Shown in pieces: positions 12,051 to 24,191 of a DNA stretch of 64,000 nucleotides. The notes under the pieces are model-generated. The model searched no databases. It was not told the DNA's origin and worked only from the letters and a program-made list of their open reading frames with translations. Position numbers and translations under genes: made by a program. This DNA is from Podospora comata (Eukaryota; Ascomycota; Sordariomycetes; Sordariales; Podosporaceae), in NCBI GenBank assembly GCA_017354895.1, contig CP071499.1, forward strand, positions 1,736,001 to 1,800,000, in the 5' to 3' direction. Position 1 is the stretch's first letter. Every line of letters starts with the position of its first letter.

Positions 12051-15000
12051 AACAGCCCCTCAACTGAATACGAACTCCAGACAACGCTACTCCGTAACAA
12101 GCTCGATGAGAGAGAAAAAAGAAAGAAAAAAGCCCAGATAACAGCTTTAGAGTTTTGCGAGAGAGGGGAGTGCTGCCGTCATATCTGTCGTCGTCGGCGT
12201 TGCCGTGGGGAAGTTTGCTCATGATGGAATGGTTCAGAGGGATGATGTTCAAAGTGGAAATGGGAAAAAATTGACCAGGCAGAGGTTGAGAAAACTTTCT
12301 GTACTGTGGAGTCGCATGCACAGACCATACCATAGCTTGGTAGTGGGGCACCAATCTCTACAACGGATTGCCCTGCTGGAAGCTCACTGTAGCTTCGCTG
12401 TAGCTTCGCTGCAAGTGTGAAGCTGCTTGTACTTGCTGATCGTCCAAGCTGTTGTGTTGTGGGGAAGTGAGGGTTGGGGTCGTACCCTCCTCCTTATGAT
12501 GAGGCGCTGCTTGTCAAGAGGTTTGGATTTCCTGGGTTATTTGAAAAGGGGTGTTATAACCTCTGGTGTGTCTCATGGGTGTGCAGTTGTTGCAAGCTGA
12601 CCACAAAACTGTTGAGAAAGTGATGGCACGAAATGACTCTCGGACCAACGAGTCAATGTTCCTTCTTCTTTTGTTGAGAAACAGTTGACGCATAGAGACT
12701 CATGGTGTTGCGAGCATTGTGAGGTGGAAAGAGCATACGTACCTAGGCATTATCGTCCTTTCCAACTGTGGGGTGTCAGAAAGAGCTGTCTCTGGGTATG
12801 AACCTTCTTTTGCTGGGAAGGGGAGCTTCTATTTAGAAAGGGCATCCAGGGAGGGAGCTCATCCGTCAATGGTCCACGTTTTGGCAAGGAGCTCTTCCTC
12901 TGAGGAGCTCCCGTCGGTTGCACCTACCTACTTCGGGAATATTCCACAGGAAAGCAACCATCTTTGGAAGCGCCTTTTGGAAGCCGCAAAGTGAGAAAGC
13001 TGCTGTTGATGTGGCCGTGTTCTTTTGGGAGAAACCTCTCGTATGTGATTGCTACGGTGGAAGCCCAACTTCTGGAAGCTGAGAGCATGAGGTCCAATTA
13101 CGTAGCTCCAGGGTAATTTCTATGACGGTGGTTGGAGGAGTACTGCGATTGCTGGGTGTGGACGGCGTGAAGATGGTGAAATTGGGTGATCCGGGGAAGG
13201 GTCCTGTGAGACCGTAGTGTTGCCCGTTCTTCACCTTGGTGTCGACGAGAGACTGATAAGAGCGGTGCTGATTCACGGAGAGAGCTCCGGGGTGGCCTGC
13301 TCGCTCATGTTGCCACACCTGGCGTTCCGGAAGCCACATGATGGCGGTGCCGAAATCATACTCAAGCGCAACGGCACTCCCGCAAAGTTCGGAACCACGT
13401 GGGAACCTGAGAGTTGAATTGTCATGTAGTCTGTCAATACCTGGTCATAACCAAATACGAGTCAGCGCGACAGAAGCTTGGTTTGGTAGGCGTCCACCGG
13501 TCGGTTGACACAATAGATCATGGGGCTTTTCATCGAGATCTGAGTGTGGAGTGGTGACCACGGGAAAATCGGCCATCGATAATGTCTGGGGAAGGGAAGC
13601 CGTTGGCAGATACATTTTTTATTTTCATTATGCTTAACTCACAGCTTTGTAGAGCAGTATCGTGACGTGGTTGGAATTCTTTAGCTTGCGAAATCGGTGA
13701 AACCTGAGCTTTGCGGGGACCTTTCGAAAGATCTCCTTTCTAAAGCTGAGTTTGATGTTTGAATAGGATGTCGTCCCCTTGGTTTGGGTTGATGGTTTTC
13801 AAATTGATAACTACAAGAAAAGTTCTCAGCTGCTATTAGACACAAGGGCCTTGTTCTACCCTTTTCTTTGTAGACAACCTCGTGTAGTTGGATGTTTACT
13901 TACAGCTCTAGCGTTATGCACCAATGCTTCTTAAGAACGTCCTTGCTCAGCTAGAGGTTCAACATCATCAATCTATGCTTCAACCGCTCAGGTTGTACAA
14001 AAATACCCTGACATGCCCCGGCGTCACACTCGCAACCAATGGCAAGCACCGCCCGCTGAACTGCGTTGGTGCATGTATTGTTGCTGAGCCGCAAGATTAC
14101 TTTGGAAGCGAAAGCGAATGGAGCATGGCGGCAGCTCAGGATGAGGGGGGCCGATTGAAGTTCTGGCAATAGCAGAGGGTTCTATAAACTCTTTCCCAGC
14201 CACCGGCATCTGGCCGACTCAAAAGCAAACCCGAGACCTTGGATCGGGGTGCACACGGCATGCGAGGAAGGCCTGTTGCCTTTTCCTAGATCTCCGGTGT
14301 GCCATGTCAGTCAGCACATACGGCAGACAGGGACGTGGATTCGATCGATCGGCAGGGCTGAAACCGTCTGGCAGCTACTCGTACAGAAACCGGGGGGGCT
14401 CTGGGGTGATTTCTTCCATGTGTTCTCTGTCGACCGAAAATGTCATGCTGGTTTGCTGTGTTGGTCAGATATTTGTGTCGTTGACTCGGGCACCCTCTCG
14501 AAACGGCAATGCATCGCGATGGGATACGCTTTCGAAGGTCGTCGGCGTGGCCGTGAATCAAGGTTTGTATGCTGGACGCTAGCCTCGCATCCGGACTCGG
14601 TGACGGCGACTCGTAGGTCCCATGCAATGGCTTGGGCTTTAAGCTCTCGGTCCTTCACCGAAAGGTCTGGCGAGTGCATCCGTCGAACTCGAGCCGGTCA
14701 CGTCAAGGCAGATAGATGGCAGACGGTGTAATACCGACCCCTTCTTACAGAGTGGCATCCCACCCTTTGACGCGGCCCTGTCGAAGCTCAAGTACTGCAG
14801 ACCCCCTGCATTCCTGCATGCCGTCCCCTTTGGGCTAGACGTGTGATAGGTCAGAGATAGATTGAGCCCTTTGGGGAGGTGTTGAAGCTGGAGCATGTGT
14901 GGTCTTCCAGAACACAGCGGCATGCAGCATTCATTGGCGAAAGGGCGTGAGGGCTGCGGCGCGGCTAGAAACAAGCAGGATGAACATGATTATGGAGGCA

Positions 15001-16512
15001 CCAAGTATTCCACTCGAGATCGCGATGCAGGGGGGTGCTTCAAGTGAGCATTGAAGAAAGAAACAAGTCATCAGGAAGACCTAGAGCAAAGGCTGAGAAG
15101 AGAAAATATCCCCCCCCCCCCCCAAAAAAAATTACTCATCGACTCGCGCAAGTATAAAACCAGCCAGGGCATCGAAGGGCTTGGCCTATTCGAGAAGGTA
15201 AAGAGGTTAGTGCGCCTCAGACTTGCATTCAAGAACCCACGCTTTGGACACCCCGCGGCTACTCGTCTCAATGCCACCAAGGACAGCCCGTCCCTTTTGG
15301 ATCGAGACCGACACCGGGCACGGCTTGTGGTCGAGTTGGGAAGGTAAAGCATTCTGCATTGAAATTGTATCGATATTGAACAATGGGGAGAATGGGCATC
15401 AGTTATGATGTACAACCGCTATCATGGCTGTTTGGTGATGCTGACGTGCTCTCCGAGTCCTTCTTCTCCATAATCCGGGGACTATATGATGCGATACCAT
15501 GACGATCACTCCGTGTTGGTTTGATCGTTTTTGCACCTAGCTTCAAGGCGCGGGGTGGCAGTGGTGCGCATCGGTGGCCCAGAATGCTCATATGACCCAA
15601 GAGGACGGGTCTTCCCGAGTAATAATGGGTAGTGATGACGGGATGGATGTCTTTGTTGAGACACAAGAAGCACAAGAAACACGAGAAGACACCAAAAAGA
15701 GACACAAAGACAAAGAAGGGCCCGTGATGATGATTAATACAGTAATGACAGGCTTATCGGCCTTAGCGTGTTCTACAGCCCTTCTCGAAGGCAGCCAGAA
15801 GCTTGGATGGTTTGTCGAGAGCCAACCCGCCCCCCGGCTATCCCTGAGATTGCACCTTTCCCGCCTTTGCAGCTGCGCTTCCGTGCGCTTCATCTGGGCG
15901 GGCGCTGTGAATGGCTGGACCGGGGTGCCGACCGCGAGGAGGGGGCGCTTCTCCACACCTTCTAGTAACCCTGCTCGAAAAACCCCCCCCTTCCATTTCC
16001 AGGTTACTCATTCCACCATCTTTCCTCCACTGCCCGCTAAAACATCTGGTCTCGCGCCAGTTGCCAGACGCCAGACGCCGGCGTTCCCCAACTCGATCAA
16101 GTCACCTTCTGGAATAAAACCACGGTCTGTGAAATCCGGTACCTACTGATCGTGGCTCCCATCGTAGTGTCCAGTCCGCCTTCTCCATGGTTCCCTTCTG
16201 ATCTTGCCCCAGTCGTGGTGCTCCCCGGGGGTGGACGAACGAGAGGGACTGCCATACCTTATCCGTATATTATTTCACGGGCACCTACCCCTGTTCCATT
16301 CATCTTTTGTTCCCTCACCTACAGCGTCCCCGAAATCCTTCAGAGACACACACAGCTTGCAATCGCGCCCCATAGGCACCGCGCACCATCTGTGGTTTGT
16401 GAACAGGTGCCGTGCGTTGCGTTGCCTCGAGCCGAAAGACTCGAGCCTTCTTTCTTGCTTCGTTTCTGTCTCCCTCTCTTCTCCCGTCTACTACCTACCA
16501 CCACCCTCGCTC

Positions 16513-16787
16513 ACCACACACACACACATACACACGCACGAACCCGCCCAACACAGCACACAGCGCACGCCCATCCCACCCGCAACGGGCGCACACAGTG
16601 GACGACAGAGACACACAAGACACCCGTCCAGGTATGACCGAGTATTGTTCGCTCCATCCCTTCCATTGTTTCCTTTGCTCTTCCTGGTCGACTTTTCCCA
16701 ATCCCGTTGCTTCCCCCCCCTCTTGTCCCCACCCGCCTGCTCCTAGCTCGAACCCACACAAGCTCGCACACACACACACACACATCG
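16513..16787. repeat. CA dinucleotide-rich tracts in the PDE2 leader region
   Basis: Two CA-repeat tracts (about 16513-16545, interrupted, and 16770-16787, nearly pure) flank CA-rich sequence in the presumed 5' leader of the cAMP phosphodiesterase gene. Confidence 0.8.
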
Positions 16788-16967
16788 TCTTGATCCACGC
16801 GCGACCCCAGGCCGTTCTCCGGCCCTCAGTCGCTCGCTCGAATTGATGACCCCAACCTGGCAGCTCTTTTCTTCTGTTGGTCCGCGCCCGCAGTCCCTCC
16901 ACCACCATCCTATCGCACAGCTCTCTGTACCGAGCCTCGTCTTATCTGATTGAACTTGTCGCGCGGC

Positions 16968-17027
16968 ATGTCTAACTTGCAGCAGTCCGTTGAACACCCC
17001 CATCACCCTACGGCGGATTCATTCTGA
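16968..17027 (+). promoter_or_regulatory. Candidate upstream ORF 1 in the PDE2 leader
   Basis: An ATG (16968) opens a 19-codon frame closed by TGA at 17025-17027, 323 bp before the phosphodiesterase start. It would matter only if it lies in the mature mRNA; a possible leader intron could remove its first codons. Confidence 0.4.
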
Positions 17028-17150
17028 GCTGGATTGGAAACCGAATTGGATTTCACGACGCCTGTCGACATCGAACCTCCGGTCACTAGACCCTGGCAAT
17101 CACCCTCTTGGTAGCAGCAGCATCCAGGACCCGACCCTATTCCACGACGT

Positions 17151-17210
17151 ATGCGTGACTGGTCCTCGTCAGTTCTTGGATCGCATCTCTGCGCCCTTTC
17201 GCCGTCCTAG
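17151..17210 (+). promoter_or_regulatory. Candidate upstream ORF 2 in the PDE2 leader
   Basis: An ATG (17151) opens a second 19-codon frame closed by TAG at 17208-17210, 139 bp before the phosphodiesterase start. Position just before the main start makes inclusion in the mRNA likely, but this is inferred. Confidence 0.45.
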
Positions 17211-17349
17211 TCGCGGCCAGGCCTGGTGAATCCGATCAAGTCTGCGGGTACAGAAATCGTGAACAAGACCTCTGTTTTGTTGTCGCCAACCCAATCTCCC
17301 GTGGTGGAAAGGTTCAGCCACGTCTGGCTGGAAAGGGCTTCAAGGGAGC

Positions 17350-19801
17350 ATGGAAAACCCAATGGAGAGTGCGAAATGCAATGTGATATATGTTCACCGC
17401 GCTGTTTCTGAGGACCGACATGTCCAATCAAGTCATGATTTATCTGGCAGCGGAGTGTCTGGCTCGCTCGAGGACAATGTCCGTCTCATTTCGAGCGCTT
17501 TCGAGAGCGGTAGGCAAACAACTCCAATGATCGTGAGCAGCTGTGAGCTTTGCTAATACTCGAGCTTAGTTTTTCTGTGTGGCTCAGGGGAAGCTTGCCT
17601 TGGCCACTTGCGGATGCTTGACTCGGAGCCGTCGACCAAAACCAAACCAACAATCATTTTCCTAGATACCCCCGCTCAGGAGCCAATACCAGGCAATAAG
17701 TGGTGGGAATTTCCCACCGAACCGGATCTCTATGGGTTTGACTTGCTGCAATGGATAGACGGAGACTCACGCGCCAAGAGGATGTCTAACCTTGTCACAG
17801 TGGTTCCTGTGGTCACTCGGCAAGACAGCTCGCTGGCTATCGATCCCGAAGTTCTCAGGTCGTTGCGAATTCAACTTGTCTCCCGTGGGGCTACCGATGC
17901 TGTGTTGAGCCCACTCAGCTCCAGTTGTCTTGACGACATCAGGGTACATGTTGAACGGGTGTGCCGAAATCGAAATGCATTCAGCCCACATGGAAGAAAC
18001 CACAACAACAACCTAGTCGGCGAGACCATGATATCAACCCTCCTGCCCGACCTCTGTACTTCATTTCAAGGAATCGACGTCCCCCTCAACTGGGAGGAAA
18101 CTCGCATTGATGCCGAAAAAAAGGCCCTGCTTTCGCACGCTATCGGCCAATTTCAATTTGACGCTCCGCAATTCGAACGCGAAGAACTGAAGGTGGCGGC
18201 ATCACTCATATTCGAGCATGCCTTTTCAGCGCCTGAGCTGGCCCCGTGGCGGTTAGAGAGAGGTAGGCACTGCTGCTCGTCGTCGGTCCTTCTGTTTTGT
18301 TTATGCTGACCTCTCTTTCGCAGGACAACTGCAAGCCTTTATTGACGCTTGCTGTGCCGCGTATAAGAGCGATGTGGAATATCACAACTTTTGCCACGTG
18401 GTCGACGTCTTGCAACACATTTTCCACACTCTTGTTCGCATAGGAGCATTGCCTCCCTATCCACCTACCTCTAGCACCACTCCCAGGCCGACCTCAGACT
18501 CTGAGTTCGCGCAGTGCATCGAGCCTCACATAGCGCTCACACTCCTCGTCACCGCCATTGGTCATGATGTTGGGCATCCAGGAGTCAACAACGGCTTCCT
18601 GGTGAAGACCAACGACCCGCTCGCCCGATTGTACAGTGATCGGTCCGTTTTGGAATCCTATCATTGTGCCGCCTTCACGGATATCCTCCGCAAGTACTGG
18701 CCCAAATTCTACAAATGCGCCACCATGAAGAAGCTTGTGATTGACTCCATCTTGGCCACCGATATGGGTGTGCATGACAACTATATGGTGCAACTGAGGG
18801 GTGTTTTGGACGGGATCCGCAAGGCTCGCGAAGGACAAGAGGACATGGGTCGAAAGCACTCGCCTTTCCACATGGATATGGAGCCGAAGCAGACGCTGAT
18901 CTGTGCGCTTTTGATCAAGTGCGCTGACATTAGCAACGTTGTAAGTGGTCGCCACTCATGTGAACAAAAACACTAGTCTTACCAGCTGATATAGGCTCGA
19001 GGGTACGACACAGCCGTGACATGGATGCATACCCTGTCCAGGGAAACGGCCCAGCAACGACAAAAAGAGAGAGAGAGAAACGTGCCGACGTCCGTTTACT
19101 CGCTGCCTGGCAATGACCAGCTGACTCTTGCATCGAACCAACTGTTGTTTATGAACAAGTTCGCAGCTCCCCTGTTCGTGGGCGTGGCGGAACTCATTCC
19201 GGAGTTGAGTTTCTGCGTCGAGGCAATCAAGGAGAACAAACTGAAGTTCGAGGCCATCTTGAAAGACGGGGATGAGCATGAGAGCTCGCCCTCTCAGACG
19301 GATTTCCCCAATGCTCAAAGGCCAAACTCATCACAAAATTCCATGCAGCCCGCAGACAGCCGGCCCAATCCCCCCGAAATCAACGGCATCAACACAAGCT
19401 TTGACGCGGTGGACGACGATTCGCACTCTCACTGTGCCCACAGGCAACGATGCAGCGAGACGACCGAGCTGAGCTCAGCACCAGACAGTGCCGGTATAGG
19501 GAAGATGCCTCTATCACCCAGCACGCAGGGAACGAGCATTGTGAGCATCAATTCGTCGGTTGACCCTCCCGTCAGTTGTGCAGTGACAAGCAGCACTCCG
19601 GATTCCTTCAGGAACCAGGGGAAAGGGGCTTTCCAACACCAAGCCTCGCCAAACAGTGGATACCTGAATGGAAACACTAATCTTGGTGGATCTGACACAC
19701 AATTGGGCTTGGCTCCGGGCGGACAGTTAAAGAAGAAAACCAGCTTTATCCAGAGGTTCGGGGATATGTGGAAGAGGTCTCCTAAAAGTTCGAGCCCATA
19801 G
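17350..19801 (+). CDS. PDE2: High-affinity 3',5'-cyclic AMP phosphodiesterase
   Basis: The enzyme hydrolyses cAMP to 5'-AMP and so damps PKA signalling. Exons 17350-17509, 17570-18262, 18324-18940 and 18995-19801 give 758 residues; introns are 60, 61 and 54 bp and all phases join. The first junction rebuilds SVFLCGSGEACLG across the intron. The N-terminal 240 residues form a receiver-like or regulatory region (PTIIFLDTPAQEPIPG). The class I PDE catalytic domain follows, with HNFCHVVDV near residue 304 and the metal-binding IGHDVGHPGVNN near 364, then ILATDMGVHDNY and LLIKCADISNV. The last 170 residues are Ser/Asn-rich and disordered, ending in a basic FIQRFGDMWKRSPK. A second in-frame ATG lies at 17362. 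The leader is long and has two candidate uORFs, suggesting translational control. Confidence 0.92.
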
Positions 19802-20792
19802 CTCCGCCACGCATTTGGTCGGACGAGTTGAGGAGCAGTCCCCACTGCGACTTCACCTACTCGACAGAACTCGAACCTCCTTCGCACGCAGGCAAGTGCA
19901 GGAGCATACATTCGCATACCGCATCACCCATTTCCAATGCTTGCCGAGACCTACTCAGTCTTCGGGTCCGCGGCATTGTGTAGTCGCCCTTTCCATCAGC
20001 CGCGCCGACGACGACGAAGAAGAAGAAGAATGTGTACGAGTTAGTTAACACTGTAGGGGAGCTCAAGGAGTCTTGTTCTGCATGTTACTTTGGGGAAATG
20101 CATTTGTATTGTATAATAAGGGTTCAGGGACAAGGCTCGGGGACGCAAACCTTTCTTCATTCTATTTTAGCTCTTCTTTTTTTCTTTTCTCGATTTGGTC
20201 TTTTTTCAACCTTCTTTTTGGGCATGACTGATGGACCCTCCCCTTTTCTTGTCCGGTCATCGGATAAGATACCTTTTTGTTTTCTTTGAAAGATTAGGAT
20301 GCCGGAAAGGCATCCGGGATTACGGATTCTTGAAGTGGGTGTTTTGATAAAAAGGGGGCGGGTCAGGGAACGGGGGTTTGTAGATGGATGGGGTGGGTTG
20401 GAAGGGCTTAAAGGCATGGAAATCCGGGGGCCTATAAGACATGAATTAATCATTCATAGCACTGATTGGTTGCCACATTCTTGTTGTTGTTTTGCTCTCT
20501 TGTTTTCGTGATGGCTTTTTTTGTTGTCTTTATGCGTATGACAGTTGTGTGTTTTGGTGTCTGCTCGTTTGGACTTGACATTGTTTTGCTTCCTCTGTTG
20601 TGTTTGTTACATTCGTCCTTATACACACTCCCTAGACCACATGTATTACTGCCGTTCGATAGTAGAAGTTATTTTCTTATTATTTTGTTTCCTTGGCTCA
20701 ATCCCCATTTCGACATACTCATGGTTACAGAGCCGGAGAGTATCAGAGGAGGAAGCAGCACACAAAGACCGTCACGACGACTCGATAGAGAG

Positions 20793-20829
20793 ACGACACA
20801 CGACGACACACGACGACACACGACGACAC
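20793..20829. repeat. Tandem decamer repeat
   Basis: The unit CGACGACACA occurs almost four times head to tail, followed by CA-rich sequence. Confidence 0.85.
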
Positions 20830-21451
20830 CCGGTCAATACGACACAGACACACAGACATACACTCACACGCTCACGGAAGAAACGCAGCACACGACGATG
20901 GTTCCACTCTCAGGGCGAGGACACCACACGATGGCGAGCATACGAAGAGTGATAACCTGACTCACGACTGTCAAGACCACAATATGTGGTCAAGATATTC
21001 CCACGAGCGAAGAAGGATATAGCCGAAAGGCTGTGCCATGGTCGAGGGAGGATTCCACGAAGACGACCCAGAAGGCAGAACAACAACACGACGGATCTCG
21101 GCAACACACTTGACCCAAAGGACGCGTCCTCGGGACTACAAACTGCAACAACAGCAATTTCGATATCTTACAACCACATTTGAGGGCAACCACCCACCAA
21201 GACAACCACACAAACACACCCACACACGACGACAACAATATAAAACCACACATAACAGCAGAAACCTCGACTACAAAGGGGAGACGGTACCAGCCTCGAA
21301 AAAGGTGCCTCCCAAACGGCTTCTTCCTGGCCTCTCTGTTTCATGGCAAGGTTTAACATTGAGCAGTCTACATCTCGGTCAACAGGACCAGGAGTTAACA
21401 CCAATAAGATGGACGAGTTTCGACACCGATATACAAAGGGCTGTGGCGCAT

Positions 21452-21478
21452 TCATCATTATCATCATCATCATCATTA
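21452..21478. repeat. TCA/ATC microsatellite
   Basis: A run of TCA/ATC triplets with one or two interruptions lies in the convergent intergenic region. Confidence 0.8.
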
Positions 21479-21768
21479 TTACATCTCACTTCAAGAGTCC
21501 CTTTTTTTTTATTTTTTTTATTATTTATTTTTTGTGCACTGGAATCACGGTCAACATTGGAGTTGTGCTCTTACATTACTCCCAAGTCTTTTTCTTTTAT
21601 ATGATGCTTCAAGATTTTTTTGTTTGTGTTTTTTTTTATGGGATCTTTTTGTTTAATAATACTTATATATATGTTTGAGTGGACTTTTTTATCTTTCAGA
21701 TATCAGTTATTACCTCCCATCATGGCCGAGGAATCATCAGAGCCCCAAAAGAAAACAAGAAACCTGCC

Positions 21769-21826
21769 GAAAAAGGAAAAAGAAAGAAGAAAAAAGGGGG
21801 GGAAAGAAAGAGAAAGAGAGAAAAAA
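21769..21826. repeat. 58-nt uninterrupted polypurine tract
   Basis: Every base from 21769 to 21826 on the + strand is A or G, including a run of seven G. Such tracts can form triplex structures; function here is unknown. Confidence 0.85.
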
Positions 21827-22469
21827 CCACACCCGCTGCATTATTCTTTTTCCTACACAGTCATGTTCGGTTCATAGGGATAGAATTCGCGAGTTAATAA
21901 TAGAACATGTCCACTTCAACCATCTTCATCCCCTCATCGTGATCCTCCATTCCAAACCAAGACATCCTATACTTTCCACCACCCTTCCAAAAAAAAATTC
22001 CCAAACGGCCGGAATCGTCAAACCTTCCCCCAAACCCGAGACATGTGGAAATCGCCATGCTCCCATCAAAAATGCCACCAGCGTCACACAGAGTTCTCCA
22101 ATTGTCTCAGGTACACAAAAACGGCTTTTTCGGGCTGGAAGCGTGTGACAACATCACGGAGCTATCAAAATAGACACAACACCATACGAGGCAATAGAGA
22201 TTCAGCTGGTAGTCAATGTACGACCTATCATTTATCATTTACTACTATTGCTTGGTCCAAAAGAAACAAGGAAAAGAGAAAAAACACAGTGTGTACAACA
22301 CACACCCAACACACACCCAATGAATTACTCCCTGAAATGCGCCGTGTGTTACTGTCCAAGATAAAAAGCTCGACAAAAAGCTCCCAACCCCCAAACAATC
22401 AATTTAGCCTGCTAACAATGCTAGGAATGCGCTGTTGTTTGTGCTGCCTTGTGTCTGTGTACCTCCCAC

Positions 22470-24191
22470 TTATTTCGCGAACCACTCACCGCCCAACCAC
22501 CGGTTCAGGAAGTCAAGAGAGTTCTCGGGCTGGTCCATGGGAACCATGTGACCGGCCTGGTACACCTGCATGAAGGTGAAGTTGCCAGAGGCCTTGACCT
22601 TGCCGTACTCCTTCTCGGCGCCAGCAAGCTTCAAGTCCTTGATAGAGGCCTTGTTGAAGTTCTTCTTGCCGGGCCACTCAAGAGCCTCAGTCCAGGCCTG
22701 GTTACCGAGCCAGTTGCAGATGTAGTCGGCATCACCGGCATAGATGAGAACGGGGATCTCCTTGAGGAGGTTGGGGACGAGGCGATGGAATGGCTGCATC
22801 CAGTCGCCTTGGAACAAAAAGTTGCGGTTGATGTCAAAGTTGCAGCTTTCGTAGCCAGAGACCTCAACTCCAAGAGCATCCATGACATCTTGCTGGTTGA
22901 GATAGTCGCTGATCCAGCCAAGAGCGCTATAGCAGAGGTTGCTGCTATCCTCACACTTGCCACGGATGTCATAAACGTTCTGGCCGGTCCGCTGGTAGGG
23001 GCCAATGAGCGCATTGTTGCAGTAAATAGAAGCAGGAACGCAACTCCAGACACTACCAGAGTCGTAGCAGTTCTGGATGAGGGACTGGCAGCGGGGAAGA
23101 GCATTGTCCATGCTGCGGCACTCAGACTCGTCAAGAACGGCGGGGTAACCACCCTTGCCGCAAGCCATAGGGCGGTAGTGCTCGTACTGAGTAAGACCGT
23201 CGGTCAAACCATTCCCGATAAGAATCGACTTGAGGTTGATGTTGCGGTTCTTGTGGGACAGGATCTCAGAGGCAAAGACGGGAATGTAGTGACCAGCATA
23301 GGACTCGCCAGCAATGTGGAAGTCTTGCTTGGCGTACTCGGGGAACTGGTGGAAGAAGAGGGACAGGAGAGCGTAGACATCCTTGCCAGCAGCAATGGTG
23401 TTGCTCACGGAGTTGCCAGAGTACGAGTAACCGACGTTGACGGGCTGGTCAAGGAAGATGACGCTGGCATTGTTGTTCCAGCTGAACTCGTTGTTCACAA
23501 CCTTGAGCTTCTTGTCGATCGATGACGGACCGAGCTCGAGGAACAAGCCAGTGAGGGAAGAGCAGCCTGGACCGCCGTTGAGCCAGAGGACCACGGGGTC
23601 GTTCTTGGGATCGTTGCGGGACTCGAAGAACCCTAATCATAGACATTAGCTTGATGCGATTAAGCAGAATTAGGGGTGACAGAACATACAGTAAAACAAG
23701 TGCTTGTCATTGGCCTCGTCATCCAAGTAACCGCTGTACTGCTTCACCTTGTCGACGCCAAGCTTGGATGGGTCAACAGCCTTGACACGGAGGTTGAAAT
23801 CGGCAAGCTTGCCATCCACCTGGCGGTGGTCTTCACCGCTCTCGCCCTGAACCCAGAGCTTCTGGACATCGGCGCCCTTGACGACGTGGTCCCAGTCGTG
23901 ACGGCGACGGGCGGGCTTGGGCTTGGTGAACCAGTTGGAGTGGTTGAAGGCACTTTCTGGCACGAGGAGCTTGATCTCGTCCCAGAGGGCCTTGACCTCG
24001 GCGGTCATGCCATGGAAGGCCTCCTCAATGTTGGCGATGGGCTTGCCAGCAGCGTCAACGAACTGTTCGGCGAGCGGCTTCATGCCAGCCTGGGCCCGTT
24101 CGTAGCCGCTCGAGAGAACATGCTGTGTTTGCTGCTGGAACGAAGCCGCCGAGGCGACTCCGAGGAGCACTGTCGAAGCAGCGACCCTCAT
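22470..24191 (-). CDS. CPYA: Carboxypeptidase Y (vacuolar serine carboxypeptidase, S10)
   Basis: This vacuolar protease releases C-terminal residues from peptides. On the - strand exon 1 is 24191-23690 and exon 2 is 23632-22470; the 57-bp intron joins HLFYW with [12 protein letters not shown]. The protein has 554 residues. It starts with a signal peptide ([18 protein letters not shown]) and a propeptide of about 110-120 residues. The mature enzyme follows, with oxyanion-hole [10 protein letters not shown], the nucleophile Ser in GESYAGHY (about 275), Asp in [11 protein letters not shown] (about 466) and His in AGHMVPMD (about 529), so the triad is complete. N-glycosylation sites are present (NHS, NFT). 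Codon use is strongly C-ending throughout, as expected for high expression. It is divergent from Sdo1 across 1.1 kb. Confidence 0.96.

Larger units (their letters stand above)
11603..17349. other. Long stretch without a recognisable gene; right part is the probable PDE2 leader
   Basis: Short open frames occur in this 5.7 kb but none has a family motif, a consistent splice structure or gene-like composition. The left part (11603-15500) has ordinary base composition without RIP-like AT-richness. It includes a GAC repeat (12030-12050) and a direct repeat of TAGCTTCGCTG near 12388-12410. The right part (about 15950-17349) is pyrimidine-rich with CA repeats at 16513-16545 and 16770-16787. It looks like the promoter and long leader of the downstream phosphodiesterase. 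A donor-like GGTATGA at 16631 and acceptor-like TTGCAG at 16977-16982 could mark a leader intron of about 350 bp (weak). A non-coding transcript in the left part cannot be excluded. Confidence 0.5.
19802..22469. other. Intergenic between convergent PDE2 and CPY genes
   Basis: This 2.7 kb lies between two convergent 3' ends. It is rich in low-complexity DNA: T-rich tracts near 20160-20215 and 21500-21660, a tandem decamer (20793-20829), a TCA repeat (about 21452-21478) and a polypurine tract (21769-21826). The open frames within it follow these repeats and have no family motif. I see no gene, though long 3' UTRs or antisense transcripts are possible. Confidence 0.55.

Noticed and set aside
14249-14731. 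160-codon open frame on the + strand
   Set aside because: No domain, no gene-like codon use and other frames of similar length overlap on both strands.
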